64,000 nt of DNA from Enterococcus lactis (GTDB taxonomy: Bacteria; Bacillota; Bacilli; Lactobacillales; Enterococcaceae): NCBI RefSeq assembly GCF_015751045.1, contig NZ_BNJW01000001.1, positions 1-64,000 on the forward strand, given 5' to 3'. The notes under the pieces were generated by a model. That model was not told the DNA's origin and made no database searches. It saw only the letters and a list, made by a program, of their open reading frames with translations. Positions 1 to 9,733 of the stretch are shown here, piece by piece. The translations under genes were made by a program, and so were the position numbers. Positions within the stretch are counted from its first letter, which is position 1; every line of letters begins with the position of its first letter.

Positions 1-922
1 TTGGGACTGTCATAATATACACATTATTAGGAAGCAACGCTGAGCAATTTGGCACGTATATATTTCTGTTTATGTTGACTGCCGAAGGATCGCTACTGTC
101 TAGTTCTAAATATGTTTCGTGATCTTTGAAACAAGCTAATGGTTTTGTTATTGTTGTTCCATTACTACTAAACTTGCTAAAATCTAGGTTAGGTGCTAAG
201 TTAGCTCTTCCCGAATAATCATAGCCCCCGAAGTCGATGCTGTTACTGTACATCTTTTTCAGCTTGCCGAGATCGCCGATTTTCTGATTGGTTTGATCAA
301 TACGATCATTGGCTTTATCAATATTCGTATTGATAGTTGCGACATCTTGATTGGCTTTCGTGATTTTGTCGTTTGTGTCTTTCAGTTTCCCATCAATCTG
401 CGTTTCAGATTCCGCAATTTTTTGTTCAATCTCTTGCTTTCCATCAGCTAGAATTTTTTCGATTTTATCGATTGTCTGGCTAAACCCATTGAAATAATAA
501 TCTTCTAGTTCTGGCGTACTATCATCGATTGGACTGCGTTTGATGTCAAAAGTAAAACGACCAGCTGTATCTAACGAGCGGTCGTTTGGAAAATCAATAT
601 ATACGCTACCTTCTACGGTGCCTACGTATCCCAGTATATTATCCTCTAACACAATAGAAACAATACCATTCACAGGATCTTCTACCGTAGCTAGATAGTC
701 ATGTTTACCATAACCACCTTCTGCCGTTGCAGATTTGAACATCAAGCGAATCGGAACAGTTGTCCCTTCTGGCAGACTTTGAGGAATGCCGTTTTTCCGA
801 ACTAACTTCATTCGAAGCTTAGCTGTTCCCCGATCATGCGACCAAAAAACAACATTCGTCCTGTTTGGACTAGTGGCTTCTGCTTGAATCACAATAATCG
901 ATTCATTAATTTTAAACGCCAT
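1..922 (-). CDS. BppU-type baseplate upper protein, partial
   Basis: Open from the ATG at 922 to the window edge, so the C-terminus is missing. The N-terminal ~150 residues look like the BppU_N domain (starts MAFKINESII; a beta-rich module including a TVEGSVYIDFPND stretch). A coiled coil of about 60 residues follows, rich in K, D, Q and N (IDKANDRIDQTNQKIGDLG), and then the start of a further domain. BppU anchors receptor-binding proteins to the distal tail in lactococcal-type siphophages. The ATG overlaps the stop of the upstream tail gene (TGATG), implying translational coupling. Confidence 0.8.
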   Translation of the reverse strand, partial: MAFKINESIIVIQAEATSPNRTNVVFWSHDRGTAKLRMKLVRKNGIPQSLPEGTTVPIRLMFKSATAEGGYGKHDYLATVEDPVNGIVSIVLEDNILGYVGTVEGSVYIDFPNDRSLDTAGRFTFDIKRSPIDDSTPELEDYYFNGFSQTIDKIEKILADGKQEIEQKIAESETQIDGKLKDTNDKITKANQDVATINTNIDKANDRIDQTNQKIGDLGKLKKMYSNSIDFGGYDYSGRANLAPNLDFSKFSSNGTTITKPLACFKDHETYLELDSSDPSAVNINRNIYVPNCSALLPNNVYIMTVP

Positions 923-1974
923 CAGGACAACACCGTCCCTTTAGTAATGATTAAGCCAAGATCTTTAACATCTTCATTTATATCAGCAAAACCCACTGGG
1001 AATTTCCCACGAATGATTGCATCCTTACTCCTAGCACCTGTTGTGTTTTCTTTGCCGCTTGTTTGTTGTGATATAAGAACTTGTGACATTAAATTGGCAT
1101 AAACTACAATATTTTGTCTATAAAAATAGCAAGTATTGTAGACGTTAGAAGCAGACAACCCTTCTGTATAAATCGCTGCGCTGATTAAATTTCTGTTATC
1201 CTCAGCAAATTTACACTTATCGACAGAAAGATATCCTCCTTGTAGCAACATCAGACTATATATTAATCCACTATTTTTGGGCGCATTTATAGTATCTACA
1301 AATTGAAGACCTGTGACCTTGAAAAAACCTTTACATTGATAAAATGTAAGACTGCGAAGTTTTACTGGCATATCTGATTTTGATGGATCAATTACAGATG
1401 TATCATTTTTAGGGCCAATATGAATAGTAGTAGCACTAACATTTCTTATGAAAACATCTTCCAAATAAACACCATCATCTACCCAAATGCTAATTCCAGG
1501 AATAGAAACTAACGGGATCTGATTTACAGCCATCTGAATTGTCGCAAATGGTTTTTCTTCTGATCCATCTCCAATTTGGTCGCTTCCCAAATCAGCTGAA
1601 ACATAAAGATTTATCCAGTCAGCACTACCACCAATAATTGTTTCTACACTATTGTTTAATTGAGCGACTTGTGCTTTTATATCAGCTTGATTTTTTTCTA
1701 GGGTAGAGACGCTTTCAGAAACTTTTTTTTCGGTGTCTGTCAGTCTTCCTTGTAACGTAGCGAATGTTTCGCCTATGTGATTCACCCGAGCATCCACTAC
1801 TTCGTTAGGAGAATCACCACCTGAATGAAGCACGAGATTATCAACACGAGTATTTAACTGGTCATCTCTTTCTTTTAAAGTAGTTTCTAGTTTATTTAGA
1901 TAATCAACATTTTGGTTAAATGTTTCTTTCCACTTCAAAGCAATATTGTTTGATAATAATTTAATTAACCCCAT
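922..1974 (-). CDS. Tail fibre-like protein with pectin-lyase (beta-helix) domain
   Basis: A protein of 350 aa. Residues ~15-110 are heptad-rich coiled coil (NQNVDYLNKLETTLKERDDQ, then TDTEKKVSESVSTLEKNQADI). From ~120 on, motifs such as YVSADLGSDQIGDGSEEKPF and IQMAVNQIP open a right-handed parallel beta-helix of the kind used by phage tailspikes and neck or tail proteins. It lies between the Tal-like protein and BppU, so a distal-tail or host-adhesion part is likely. Whether the beta-helix cleaves a polysaccharide cannot be told, as no catalytic residues are recognisable by eye. It follows its upstream neighbour without a gap. Confidence 0.7.
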   Translation of the reverse strand: MGLIKLLSNNIALKWKETFNQNVDYLNKLETTLKERDDQLNTRVDNLVLHSGGDSPNEVVDARVNHIGETFATLQGRLTDTEKKVSESVSTLEKNQADIKAQVAQLNNSVETIIGGSADWINLYVSADLGSDQIGDGSEEKPFATIQMAVNQIPLVSIPGISIWVDDGVYLEDVFIRNVSATTIHIGPKNDTSVIDPSKSDMPVKLRSLTFYQCKGFFKVTGLQFVDTINAPKNSGLIYSLMLLQGGYLSVDKCKFAEDNRNLISAAIYTEGLSASNVYNTCYFYRQNIVVYANLMSQVLISQQTSGKENTTGARSKDAIIRGKFPVGFADINEDVKDLGLIITKGTVLS

Positions 1975-2994
1975 TTACATCAGTCCTTTCTTAGCAAGAT
2001 TCGCCAGTATTGAAGTGATTGTTTTCTTGGTATTTGATAATACAATCTCTGGCGCTTTATTAGGGATAGCTGGATGATTAGTAATTCCCACAACTTGAAT
2101 GTAGGTACTTATATTCAAAGGTTCATAAACAAAAAGGACCTTATCCCCTTTGTTAAGAGATACAGCCCATTTTAGTGTTACGGATCCTGAAACATCTGGA
2201 TAGTCGTGTAACTGCTGTTTTAGATATTCAATCATATTATTTTGAATAGTGTAACGTTCGTCTTCTATTGGGTCTTGTATCCTGATTCCCCATTTCTTTG
2301 ATTCGGGACTAGTATAAGTAACTGGATTAAAATAATATGAGTCATCTTCTTTTTTCTTACCAAATCCTTTAATTTGTGTTTTCAAAGCATAAGTATCAAT
2401 ATCAAACGACACTTCATCCGTATTATATTTATATCGGATTTGTTGCTCAGTTATATTTCCATATTCTGAAATGGGATAAAATACTAAGTGCTTATTGTTT
2501 GGTATCACAACGGCACCGTAATCTTCCAAAATTTCATTAATAAGATTTAAATAATTATCATTTCCAAAGTTCTCCTGTTCCTTTTTTAAAAATACATTGT
2601 TGGGATCTACAACTTCCCAACTGAATCCACGATTTCCTGCTTTAAAAATATGAGTCAGAAGATCATTGATTGATTTTGTTCCAGATATGGTGTCATATTG
2701 CCATCCATCTTGAATAGTGTAATAGACATGAGTTGCTACTACATCTTTATAGATTTGGCTACCAGAAGCATATGGTCTCATCTGCTTGATTGAATACTGC
2801 TGACCATCAAAAACAACATAGTTTTCATAGTCAATTAAATCAAAGGTTATTTGATTCCGTTTTGTTTCTGGTACAGTCACAGATAACTCCCACGTTTCAT
2901 TTTGTTGCCACGAGACAGAAAAAGAATCCTTATCGTAGTTAATAAGGATTTCCTCTTTCGTTTCTTCATAATTACGTATTAATATGTTTTTCAA
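1975..2994 (-). CDS. Tail-associated protein, prophage endopeptidase tail family (Tal-like)
   Basis: A 339-aa protein starting MKNILIRNYEET and matching the Tal / gp18-like N-terminal fold (prophage tail family, PF06605), which forms the hub closing the distal tail. In other phages the family is followed by a lytic or fibre domain; this one is short and carries only the hub, and the muralytic activity sits in the tape measure instead. It lies directly after Dit, the normal order for siphovirus baseplates. Beta-rich sequence with a late KGDKVLFVYEPLNISTYIQV stretch supports the assignment. Confidence 0.8.
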   Translation of the reverse strand: MKNILIRNYEETKEEILINYDKDSFSVSWQQNETWELSVTVPETKRNQITFDLIDYENYVVFDGQQYSIKQMRPYASGSQIYKDVVATHVYYTIQDGWQYDTISGTKSINDLLTHIFKAGNRGFSWEVVDPNNVFLKKEQENFGNDNYLNLINEILEDYGAVVIPNNKHLVFYPISEYGNITEQQIRYKYNTDEVSFDIDTYALKTQIKGFGKKKEDDSYYFNPVTYTSPESKKWGIRIQDPIEDERYTIQNNMIEYLKQQLHDYPDVSGSVTLKWAVSLNKGDKVLFVYEPLNISTYIQVVGITNHPAIPNKAPEIVLSNTKKTITSILANLAKKGLM

Positions 2995-3002
2995 AGTATC
3001 AC

Positions 3003-3830
3003 CTACTTATACAAAAAACGGAAATCCCAAGAAGATTTCACTCTAGTAATATTTTGAATTTCGATTTCATTGACCCCTTCAGCTAAAGTGATTAGTCCAT
3101 GGTTTGTATCAATACCACAACTTACACCATTCAATTTTGGGTATACGCCATCCAAAACTAACGTCTGCCCTAAATTAGTTGAGAGAGAAGGATAATAAAT
3201 GAAACGATCGCCTGTGGTCTTATTGAAAATAGTCACATTTCCTTCTGATTCTCCTTCGAGGGTAATACGTAAATCTGACTCTCTCGGATCAATTTCAAAA
3301 CTGCCAGCATTAAAAATCTTAAAGAAACTAGTATTGTGTGTATAACTAAAATCTTCAGAAACTAGACCTTGAGAAAACTGCCAATCCTCATCTAAACTGA
3401 AATCAGATAAAGTCGTTGCCATCGATTCAGAATATCCTTTATAGGCGGAAAATGATACAACACAATTTCCTTTAAAATATGCCTTTTTGGTTATAGTCAT
3501 ACTCTCAACGATCACTGGAAATCTTTTACCAGGTTCTTTCGTATAGATAAAGTAGTATTCAGCTTCTTTATTAAATAGTTCTCTCAATTCTGTTTCAGTC
3601 AAAATAAGATCATTTAGATTGTCTGCAAAATAATCAAATTCAAGAGTAATAGGAAAAGAATCAAATGAGTGTGTCAGCAGCTTTTTTCCTACTGAACCTG
3701 CATAAGAAGAAAATTCATTTTTAGGTACTGGCATCCCAATTTTTATATCAATAATTTTTATTCGGTAATTTGCTAGTAAGTCAAATTTACCTGTACTAAA
3801 TTGGAGAAATACTGATGTTTTATCATCCAT
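3003..3830 (-). CDS. Distal tail protein (Dit)
   Basis: A 275-aa protein of the siphovirus tail component family (PF05709). The N-terminal half contains the typical FDSFPITLEFDYFADNLNDL and LRELFNKEAEYYFIYTKEPGKRFPV stretches of the Dit belt domain. The C-terminal half is a galectin-like beta sandwich (FKIFNAGSFEIDPRESDLRI). Dit hexamers form the ring to which Tal and BppU attach. The start overlaps the end of the tape measure gene by 8 bases. Confidence 0.88.
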   Translation of the reverse strand: MDDKTSVFLQFSTGKFDLLANYRIKIIDIKIGMPVPKNEFSSYAGSVGKKLLTHSFDSFPITLEFDYFADNLNDLILTETELRELFNKEAEYYFIYTKEPGKRFPVIVESMTITKKAYFKGNCVVSFSAYKGYSESMATTLSDFSLDEDWQFSQGLVSEDFSYTHNTSFFKIFNAGSFEIDPRESDLRITLEGESEGNVTIFNKTTGDRFIYYPSLSTNLGQTLVLDGVYPKLNGVSCGIDTNHGLITLAEGVNEIEIQNITRVKSSWDFRFLYK

Positions 3831-6800
3831 TGAAATTCTTTCCTCTCGTATATAGTTTTCTTGCTAATGATGAACCAGTATATTCATCTACACTTTTGCT
3901 GACTTTCTTACCGTCTAGAATACTTTCGACACGCACTGGTCTTTCATTTAACGCTTGAACGATTGTTTCAATATCTTTTTTACTCATCGTTTTGTGCTCA
4001 TTTCCGCCACTTGGATGTTGATTTGAATAAACCACTTGATTTGTTTGTACGGCTGGTTTGTATCTCTCTCTTGCAACAATCGCTTTTTGAATCAGCATAT
4101 CTGCACTTGGTTTTGCAGGATTGATGTTGATTTCATATGGATAAGCAGGGTCTTCACCAAACATAGCTAACTCTGGTCCAAATACTTCTCCCCCATTTGA
4201 GTAACCATGACCATGACCAATGACTGCGAGCATATCAGGACCATATCTTTTCAGTGCATATCTAATACCAGCAAGCATGCTATCAAAACCATTAAAAATA
4301 TTTCCGTGGCTAGGAAACGCATTTGCTAAAAATGTTCCTTTCTTAGCTTGTATTAGTCCCATTGCTGGACCAGAGCCATCACCATCTGGGTCTATTCCAG
4401 GCTGAACAGCACGCTCATTGCCTCCTGATTCAGTTTCGATTTGCCTTAACCAAGCATTGACATACGAAGCAGTGGTTGGTAATCCATTCATTCGCAAGGC
4501 TTCTTTTAATTGGCTAGTCCACCTTGCAACGCCAGAACCTGTAGGCGAACCTTTTCCGCCACCTTCGCCTGCTTTATAAATATCACCAGAGCCAAGCTTA
4601 CCTGTAATATGCAAATGGTCGTAGTGATCGTTATCTGGCCATGTCTCCCAATTTCCTGTAGCAGGTTGCCCTGATTGACCTGTCCTATCTCGAACTTTAC
4701 CTTGAGTAATAACATAGCCAACCTTATCAGCAAAATGTTCAAACACCCAGTTCGCAGGATCGAAATACTTACTTGAACCATTCATTCCAGCAGGATAAGC
4801 AATATCAATCGCTTGGTGTTTTCCGTGGTAATAAGGGTCTCCTGGTCGATAACCCGAAGTGATACCACTCATGCCAAATTTACTTACTGTTTGATTTGCA
4901 ATATCTACTAAATATTTATAGACATTGTCAGCCATCGCCCCGTCAAAACTTCCGCCAATAGAACCAAAACTTGCTATTTTATCTTTGATCCAATCCATAA
5001 CGCCATTTGTTACTTTCTTGACACCGCCTGTAGCAATATCAAATACTGGATGAGTAGCATCGAAATTCACATGTTCTGAAATAGCTTTTTTGACAAACTC
5101 CACTGGATGTTGAACTGCATCTAAAATATCAGAACCAATGTCTTTTATTCCGTTCCATGCAGACTTGAAGAAATCACCTAGATTGCTTACGTTTCCTTTT
5201 GCGTACATTGGAATACCAAAAGCTTCAGCAAACGATTTTGTTTGGCTATGATTCAATACTTGAGTACCAGCTTCCGCATGCATCAAAACATTTTTCCCTT
5301 TTGGAATTTCCATTCTTCCATCAGGATGTCGAACCAATTCCTCTCCTTCGCCATCGTTAACAAGCATCAATCCACCTTGGTGAATACCACCTGTAGCAAA
5401 TTTAGGAACATCCCATTTATCAACTCGAACAGAATCTGGTGCATCAACTTTTTCCAGTACCCAGTTGATACCTTTAATTACGCCATTGACTCCATTACCT
5501 AAAATATCAACCATGTATTGCGCTGCAGCTTTAATACCATCGCCGATTGCTTCTTTTCCATCTTTAAAAGCATCACCAATTCGACCAGGAACTTTTTTAA
5601 CATAATCAACGATTTCATCGAATTTTTCTTTGGTTTTGTCCTTTAGATCATTCCAATATTTTGTTACACCAGAGTAAATCTCTCCAACTTTTTTTACTAC
5701 CTTTTCATAGGCATCCTCTATCGGTTCAATTGTATAGCGTTTAATTGTATTCCACGCACTCTTAGTTACTGATTGGATACGTTCAAATATTTCCGCTATT
5801 TTTTCTTTTAATCTACTGATAGTCTTAGATACGTTTTCTTTAGCATCATCAACCGGTTTCTCCATCGAGGATTTTATTTCTCTCCATTTGTGCTTTGTAA
5901 TATTGACTAAATCAACAAAGAAATCGACCACTTTATCTACTAAGTTACTAATTGTTTTAACGACTTTTTTTCGAACTGAATCCACAGGCTCAATAACATA
6001 TTCAGTAAATAATTCCATTGATTTTTTTACTGATTTTGATAAAGAATTAAAGATTTTTTTTATTGTTGAAGAGATTTTATCGACAACCTTCCCAACTGCT
6101 TTCCCTGCTTTTTCAAGTTTATCTTCTATCCATTCAGCAACTTCATCGAAACCTTTTTTTATTTTTCTACCTAATAACCGTATTGGCCCATAGATAAGCC
6201 AAAAAATTACCTCTGTAGCTTTCCCAAGTTTCTTACCCGCTTTTTCAAGAGCTTTTTCTATTTTGCCCATCCATTTTGAAAAAGTTTTAGCTATTTTATC
6301 AATCAAATCTGTAATTGCATCGTATGGTGGATCAAGAACTTTCTTTTTAAAAGCTTTCAATCCATCTTTAATAGTATCAAGTAGATCATCTACCCACTTT
6401 TTAAACTTCTTATTGTGTTTGTACAATAGAGCAACTACACCAGCAATTGGATTTAGAATGAATGTTAATACTTCTTTCCAATCCTCTTTAAAAAAATCAA
6501 TAACGGAGTTAAAAACTTTCTTGATGCTTTTTTTGATACTAGTCACTTTATCCGTAACTGAATCCTTAAATTCAACAAATCCTTCTGTAACATTTTTAAA
6601 AAATGATTTGATTTTCTTTAATGATACCTCTACAAAGTTTTTTACTGCATCGACAATCCCATCTATAAACTCACGAAATGGCTTGCTTGTCTTATATGCT
6701 TTATAAAACGCAAATCCAATTCCTGCAATTGCTGCAGGTATAAGAAAAATTGGACTAGAAAGTAATGCTTTTCCGCCGAACATATCAAGCAGTTTCCCAA

Positions 6801-8313
6801 AAGCCGAGACCACACCAACGATTTTTTTAGCAATAAATAAAGTAGCTAATGCTTTACCTAGAAGTGCTATTCCCTTTTCATGTTTTGACAAAGCACTTAA
6901 GACATCATCAAATCGTTGTAAGGGGTCTTTCGTTTTGCCAGTTTCTTCTGAAAGTAAACTAAAATTACCAGTGAGTTTTTTAATAATATCAAGAACCGCA
7001 TCCCATGCAGCACCGAAAAATATTTTAGAAATCTTTTTCAAATTATCAAAGATACTCGATAATTTATCCTGATTATCGTTTAAATAATCTATGCCTTTCA
7101 AAATAGAATCAAATAGTTTAGTAGTATTGTCTGATATGAAGCTGATAATATCTGTAAGCTTATCTTTACCGATGTCATCAACGATCTCATTCAATTTATT
7201 AACGATATTCGCTTGGAGGTTACCCATTGCGCCCTCAAAAGTCTTAGTAGACTTTGCAGCTTCTTCAGCTACATCAGTCATACCTAAGTCAACAATCGCT
7301 TTACTAAATTCTTCAGCTGATATTTGACCTTCTTCCATCGCATCACGAAAGTTTCCAGTGAAAGCACCGTTGTTTTTCATCGCTTCTTGCATTTTACCTG
7401 ATGCACCGGGAATGGCATCAGCCAATTGATTCCAGTTTTCTGTAGTTAGTTTCCCTGCACCAGCCGTTTGGGTAAGCATCATTGCTACTGATTTAAATGT
7501 TTCAGAATTACCACCTGCTACAGCGTTTAAGTTCCCTGCTGCTTCTGTTAACTCTTGATAATTCCCAATACCATTTGCTGCTAGTTGTGCTGTAGTATTC
7601 GAGATATCGGACAATTCATATACTGTGTCATCTGCATATTTTTTTACAAATTTAGCAGCTTCTTTTGTTTCTTTTTCTGTAAAGCCAGCAAACTGCATCG
7701 TAGATTTGAATTTATCCATTGCGTCAGATGATTGAGTAGTTTCACCGATTAAATCTGAAAAACTACCTGTTAAAATCTGCAGTGCTTGTGAAGAAGCACC
7801 AGCAATCGCACCAATAGATAGTTTATCTTTCAAGCTGATAAACTTAGATTTGGTTTTTTCAGCAGTATCACCGAGGTCTTTTGTTTCTGTTTTTGCTTGT
7901 GAAGCATCTGCGTTAAGTATTGTTTCTTTCCTGTTAGGTATCTTGCTTATACCCTCTTTTGTAGCTTTTATTTTCAGTGATGCTCCGTCATTATCCGCCT
8001 TCAGTTCAGTTATTTTGCTTTTCGGTATGCCTTTTAAAAAAGCCTTTGTCTCTTTGACATCTTTTTCAGCATCCGAATTATCAGCCTTGATTGCGAACTT
8101 AACTGGTTTATCAAAAGTTTGATCGACATCTTTTTTTGTTGATTTGGCAATTTTTGTAACTTTTGCTGTCTCGGCTTTAAATGAATCATCAATTTTTGAT
8201 CCTGTATTCATTCCCAATTTTGTTAATACGTCATCAACAAAACTAACGTCTGTTTTAAATTTAGGTAAATTCGACAGCATCACATCAATATTTATTGTTG
8301 CATCTGCGCTCAA
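3823..8313 (-). CDS. Tape measure protein with LAS-type peptidase and lytic transglycosylase domains
   Basis: A protein of 1496 aa, the largest of the phage. Residues ~190-380 resemble the tape-measure N-terminal domain (DAMDKFKSTMQFAGFTEKE). The middle is long helical K/D-rich coil with hydrophobic segments around ~480-540 and ~610-630. Residues ~1155-1240 look like an M15/LAS zinc peptidase (SGYRP, HGKHQAIDIA, then HYDHLHI). Residues ~1265-1360 resemble an SLT-type transglycosylase (WLRQIETESGGNERAVQPG and GPAMGLIQ). Both could locally open peptidoglycan at DNA entry. The start codon is TTG, supported by AAGGAGGTG seven bases upstream and no better in-frame ATG. Confidence 0.93.
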   Translation of the reverse strand: MSADATINIDVMLSNLPKFKTDVSFVDDVLTKLGMNTGSKIDDSFKAETAKVTKIAKSTKKDVDQTFDKPVKFAIKADNSDAEKDVKETKAFLKGIPKSKITELKADNDGASLKIKATKEGISKIPNRKETILNADASQAKTETKDLGDTAEKTKSKFISLKDKLSIGAIAGASSQALQILTGSFSDLIGETTQSSDAMDKFKSTMQFAGFTEKETKEAAKFVKKYADDTVYELSDISNTTAQLAANGIGNYQELTEAAGNLNAVAGGNSETFKSVAMMLTQTAGAGKLTTENWNQLADAIPGASGKMQEAMKNNGAFTGNFRDAMEEGQISAEEFSKAIVDLGMTDVAEEAAKSTKTFEGAMGNLQANIVNKLNEIVDDIGKDKLTDIISFISDNTTKLFDSILKGIDYLNDNQDKLSSIFDNLKKISKIFFGAAWDAVLDIIKKLTGNFSLLSEETGKTKDPLQRFDDVLSALSKHEKGIALLGKALATLFIAKKIVGVVSAFGKLLDMFGGKALLSSPIFLIPAAIAGIGFAFYKAYKTSKPFREFIDGIVDAVKNFVEVSLKKIKSFFKNVTEGFVEFKDSVTDKVTSIKKSIKKVFNSVIDFFKEDWKEVLTFILNPIAGVVALLYKHNKKFKKWVDDLLDTIKDGLKAFKKKVLDPPYDAITDLIDKIAKTFSKWMGKIEKALEKAGKKLGKATEVIFWLIYGPIRLLGRKIKKGFDEVAEWIEDKLEKAGKAVGKVVDKISSTIKKIFNSLSKSVKKSMELFTEYVIEPVDSVRKKVVKTISNLVDKVVDFFVDLVNITKHKWREIKSSMEKPVDDAKENVSKTISRLKEKIAEIFERIQSVTKSAWNTIKRYTIEPIEDAYEKVVKKVGEIYSGVTKYWNDLKDKTKEKFDEIVDYVKKVPGRIGDAFKDGKEAIGDGIKAAAQYMVDILGNGVNGVIKGINWVLEKVDAPDSVRVDKWDVPKFATGGIHQGGLMLVNDGEGEELVRHPDGRMEIPKGKNVLMHAEAGTQVLNHSQTKSFAEAFGIPMYAKGNVSNLGDFFKSAWNGIKDIGSDILDAVQHPVEFVKKAISEHVNFDATHPVFDIATGGVKKVTNGVMDWIKDKIASFGSIGGSFDGAMADNVYKYLVDIANQTVSKFGMSGITSGYRPGDPYYHGKHQAIDIAYPAGMNGSSKYFDPANWVFEHFADKVGYVITQGKVRDRTGQSGQPATGNWETWPDNDHYDHLHITGKLGSGDIYKAGEGGGKGSPTGSGVARWTSQLKEALRMNGLPTTASYVNAWLRQIETESGGNERAVQPGIDPDGDGSGPAMGLIQAKKGTFLANAFPSHGNIFNGFDSMLAGIRYALKRYGPDMLAVIGHGHGYSNGGEVFGPELAMFGEDPAYPYEININPAKPSADMLIQKAIVARERYKPAVQTNQVVYSNQHPSGGNEHKTMSKKDIETIVQALNERPVRVESILDGKKVSKSVDEYTGSSLARKLYTRGKNFNG

Positions 8314-8325
8314 ATACTCACCTCC

Positions 8326-8946
8326 TTATGATTTGGCTTGTGCTGCTAACATAGAAAACATATCGCCTAGTTGATCATCGAGACTGTTAACTGTTTTTTC
8401 AGAATCAAGAGCATAATAATTTTTCAGTTCTAATAAGCTATTTAGTTCTTCGCCTTCTAAACCAGCTATGCTTCTTGACCGAATCGCTAGTATCCGCTGA
8501 AATTGAGTGTCTTCGCTTAAACCAGACATCAACGCTTTGAAAGTTAGATAATGCATTGAACCTTGCTCATTTAACAAATCGATTTTGTAATCTGCCATAA
8601 ACGAAGAATAAATAGCTCCAGCGTCTTGAGAATACGAATAATTCATATTTGAATCCTGACCAGTCGATTCTCCTTCACTTCCAATGCTTCCATATGGATT
8701 CGATTGAATATAGTCAACTATGTCGTTAATAGCTTGTTGCATTTCTTCAAAAGTGAATGTATCTTCTGCTTTTTTTGAATCGATATAAAACAATTTGAAC
8801 CCAAGAATTATTTTTTCTATAGACTCCAAATTTTTATCGTCAATTAGTTCATAGAATCGAATAACAGTGTCAAAAGACAAATCAATTTGATACTCATTAC
8901 CTGAAATAATCACTGTTGTTTCTGGTTTTCTCGTTAGATCAAACAT
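8326..8946 (-). CDS. Gp15 family tail assembly protein
   Basis: A 206-aa protein whose N-terminus (FDLTRKPETTVIISGNEYQIDLSFDTVIRFYELI) is typical of the bacteriophage Gp15 family (PF06854). The middle is low-complexity (SNPYGSIGSEGESTGQDSNMNYSYSQ) and the C-terminus is helical. It sits immediately before the tape measure, where siphophages encode the second tail assembly chaperone, so that role is inferred. It follows the first chaperone by 4 bases with a weak ribosome-binding site, suggesting coupled translation. Confidence 0.8.
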   Translation of the reverse strand: MFDLTRKPETTVIISGNEYQIDLSFDTVIRFYELIDDKNLESIEKIILGFKLFYIDSKKAEDTFTFEEMQQAINDIVDYIQSNPYGSIGSEGESTGQDSNMNYSYSQDAGAIYSSFMADYKIDLLNEQGSMHYLTFKALMSGLSEDTQFQRILAIRSRSIAGLEGEELNSLLELKNYYALDSEKTVNSLDDQLGDMFSMLAAQAKS

Positions 8947-8950
8947 CTAA

Positions 8951-9385
8951 TCACTTCTTACGATTATTTTTGTAATGTTTTTTTGCTGTTTTACTACGTT
9001 CAGAAACAACTTCCCCCAACTCTTTTTCAAGCAATCCAATAATTGTGAAAAGGGCTTTTGTACTTTTGTTGTAAAAATTATAAACGCGATTACCTTCACC
9101 ACTCCCAAGAATCACATCTAGAGTAGTTACAGCTTTATCTTTTAATTCATCCATTTCAAATTGAGTAAATTCTTTGAATTCTTTAGCTCCATTATCATCT
9201 TCATCCATTTTTTCAAGTTTTGAAGTCATATTTTTTAATTGATCTGGAATATCAATAGTCGTTAAATCGGTTATAGTTTTGTCAATTTCATCTGAAATTT
9301 GAACTTCATATACTTTACCTGCAATTTTTACGGATTTAGTTAGTGATAATTTTGCATCTAAGTCAATTACATTATTGATAGCCAT
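8951..9385 (-). CDS. Putative tail assembly chaperone (first)
   Basis: A 144-aa protein from the ATG at 9385 (MAINNVIDLDAKL), chosen because GGAGG lies eight bases upstream; a longer reading of 12 more codons lacks such a site. The sequence is mixed helical with acidic and basic patches (KLEKMDEDDNGAKEF) and a basic end (KTAKKHYKNNRKK). It resembles small tail proteins of A118-like phages (DUF6673 type). Its position between tail tube and Gp15 gives the chaperone inference. It does not show the usual G/GT frameshift join to the Gp15 gene, which starts independently. Confidence 0.65.
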   Translation of the reverse strand: MAINNVIDLDAKLSLTKSVKIAGKVYEVQISDEIDKTITDLTTIDIPDQLKNMTSKLEKMDEDDNGAKEFKEFTQFEMDELKDKAVTTLDVILGSGEGNRVYNFYNKSTKALFTIIGLLEKELGEVVSERSKTAKKHYKNNRKK

Positions 9386-9460
9386 TGTTTTTCCTCCAAT
9401 ATTAAAAGAGCAGGTAACCATAATAGCGGGTAACCTGCTCTAATCATTCTAATTTTATGA

Positions 9461-9733
9461 TTAAGTAACTGTTAAAGTACATTTAGCACTCTTATTACCA
9501 TCTACTGTGTTAACTGTAATTTCCGTGGTTCCGGCTTTTACAGCTACAACTTTACCCGTCGTATTGACGGTCGCAATTGTTGAATCAGCGGATGACCATG
9601 TAACGTTTTTATTTGTAGCATTTGCTGGTAAAACGGTAGCTGTAAGAGTTTCATTTGCCCCAACAGCGAGCGATAACGTTGTTTTATTAAGCGTTACGCT
9701 TGTGGGGCTAATCACTCCCCCGCTGCTACCGAT
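9461..9733 (-). CDS. Big_2 Ig-like domain, -1 frame extension of the tail tube gene
   Basis: About 85-90 codons encoding one bacterial Ig-like group 2 domain (PTSVTLNKTTLSLAVGANET, then NVTWSSADSTIATV and GKVVAVKAGTTEITV). It has no ribosome-binding site of its own: the nearest candidate start (GTG at 9715) is directly preceded by GGGGGA at zero spacing. The frame is -1 relative to the tail tube gene and open back through its last ~20 codons. A -1 slip at CCA AAA (9733-9738) would give the linker IGSSGGV; a slip in the G-run (9716-9722) is the alternative. Either yields a 239-aa tube-Ig fusion. Phage Ig domains commonly arise this way (known for other phages; inferred here). Confidence 0.75.
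   Translation of the reverse strand: MGSSGGVISPTSVTLNKTTLSLAVGANETLTATVLPANATNKNVTWSSADSTIATVNTTGKVVAVKAGTTEITVNTVDGNKSAKCTLTVT

Noticed and set aside
6263-6706. 147-aa plus-strand ORF across the tape measure gene
   Set aside because: Antisense shadow of a well-supported 1496-aa gene; no ribosome-binding site.
9461-9715. Stand-alone Ig-domain gene starting at GTG 9715
   Set aside because: No spaced ribosome-binding site; the frame continues open upstream into the tail tube gene, favouring frameshift fusion.
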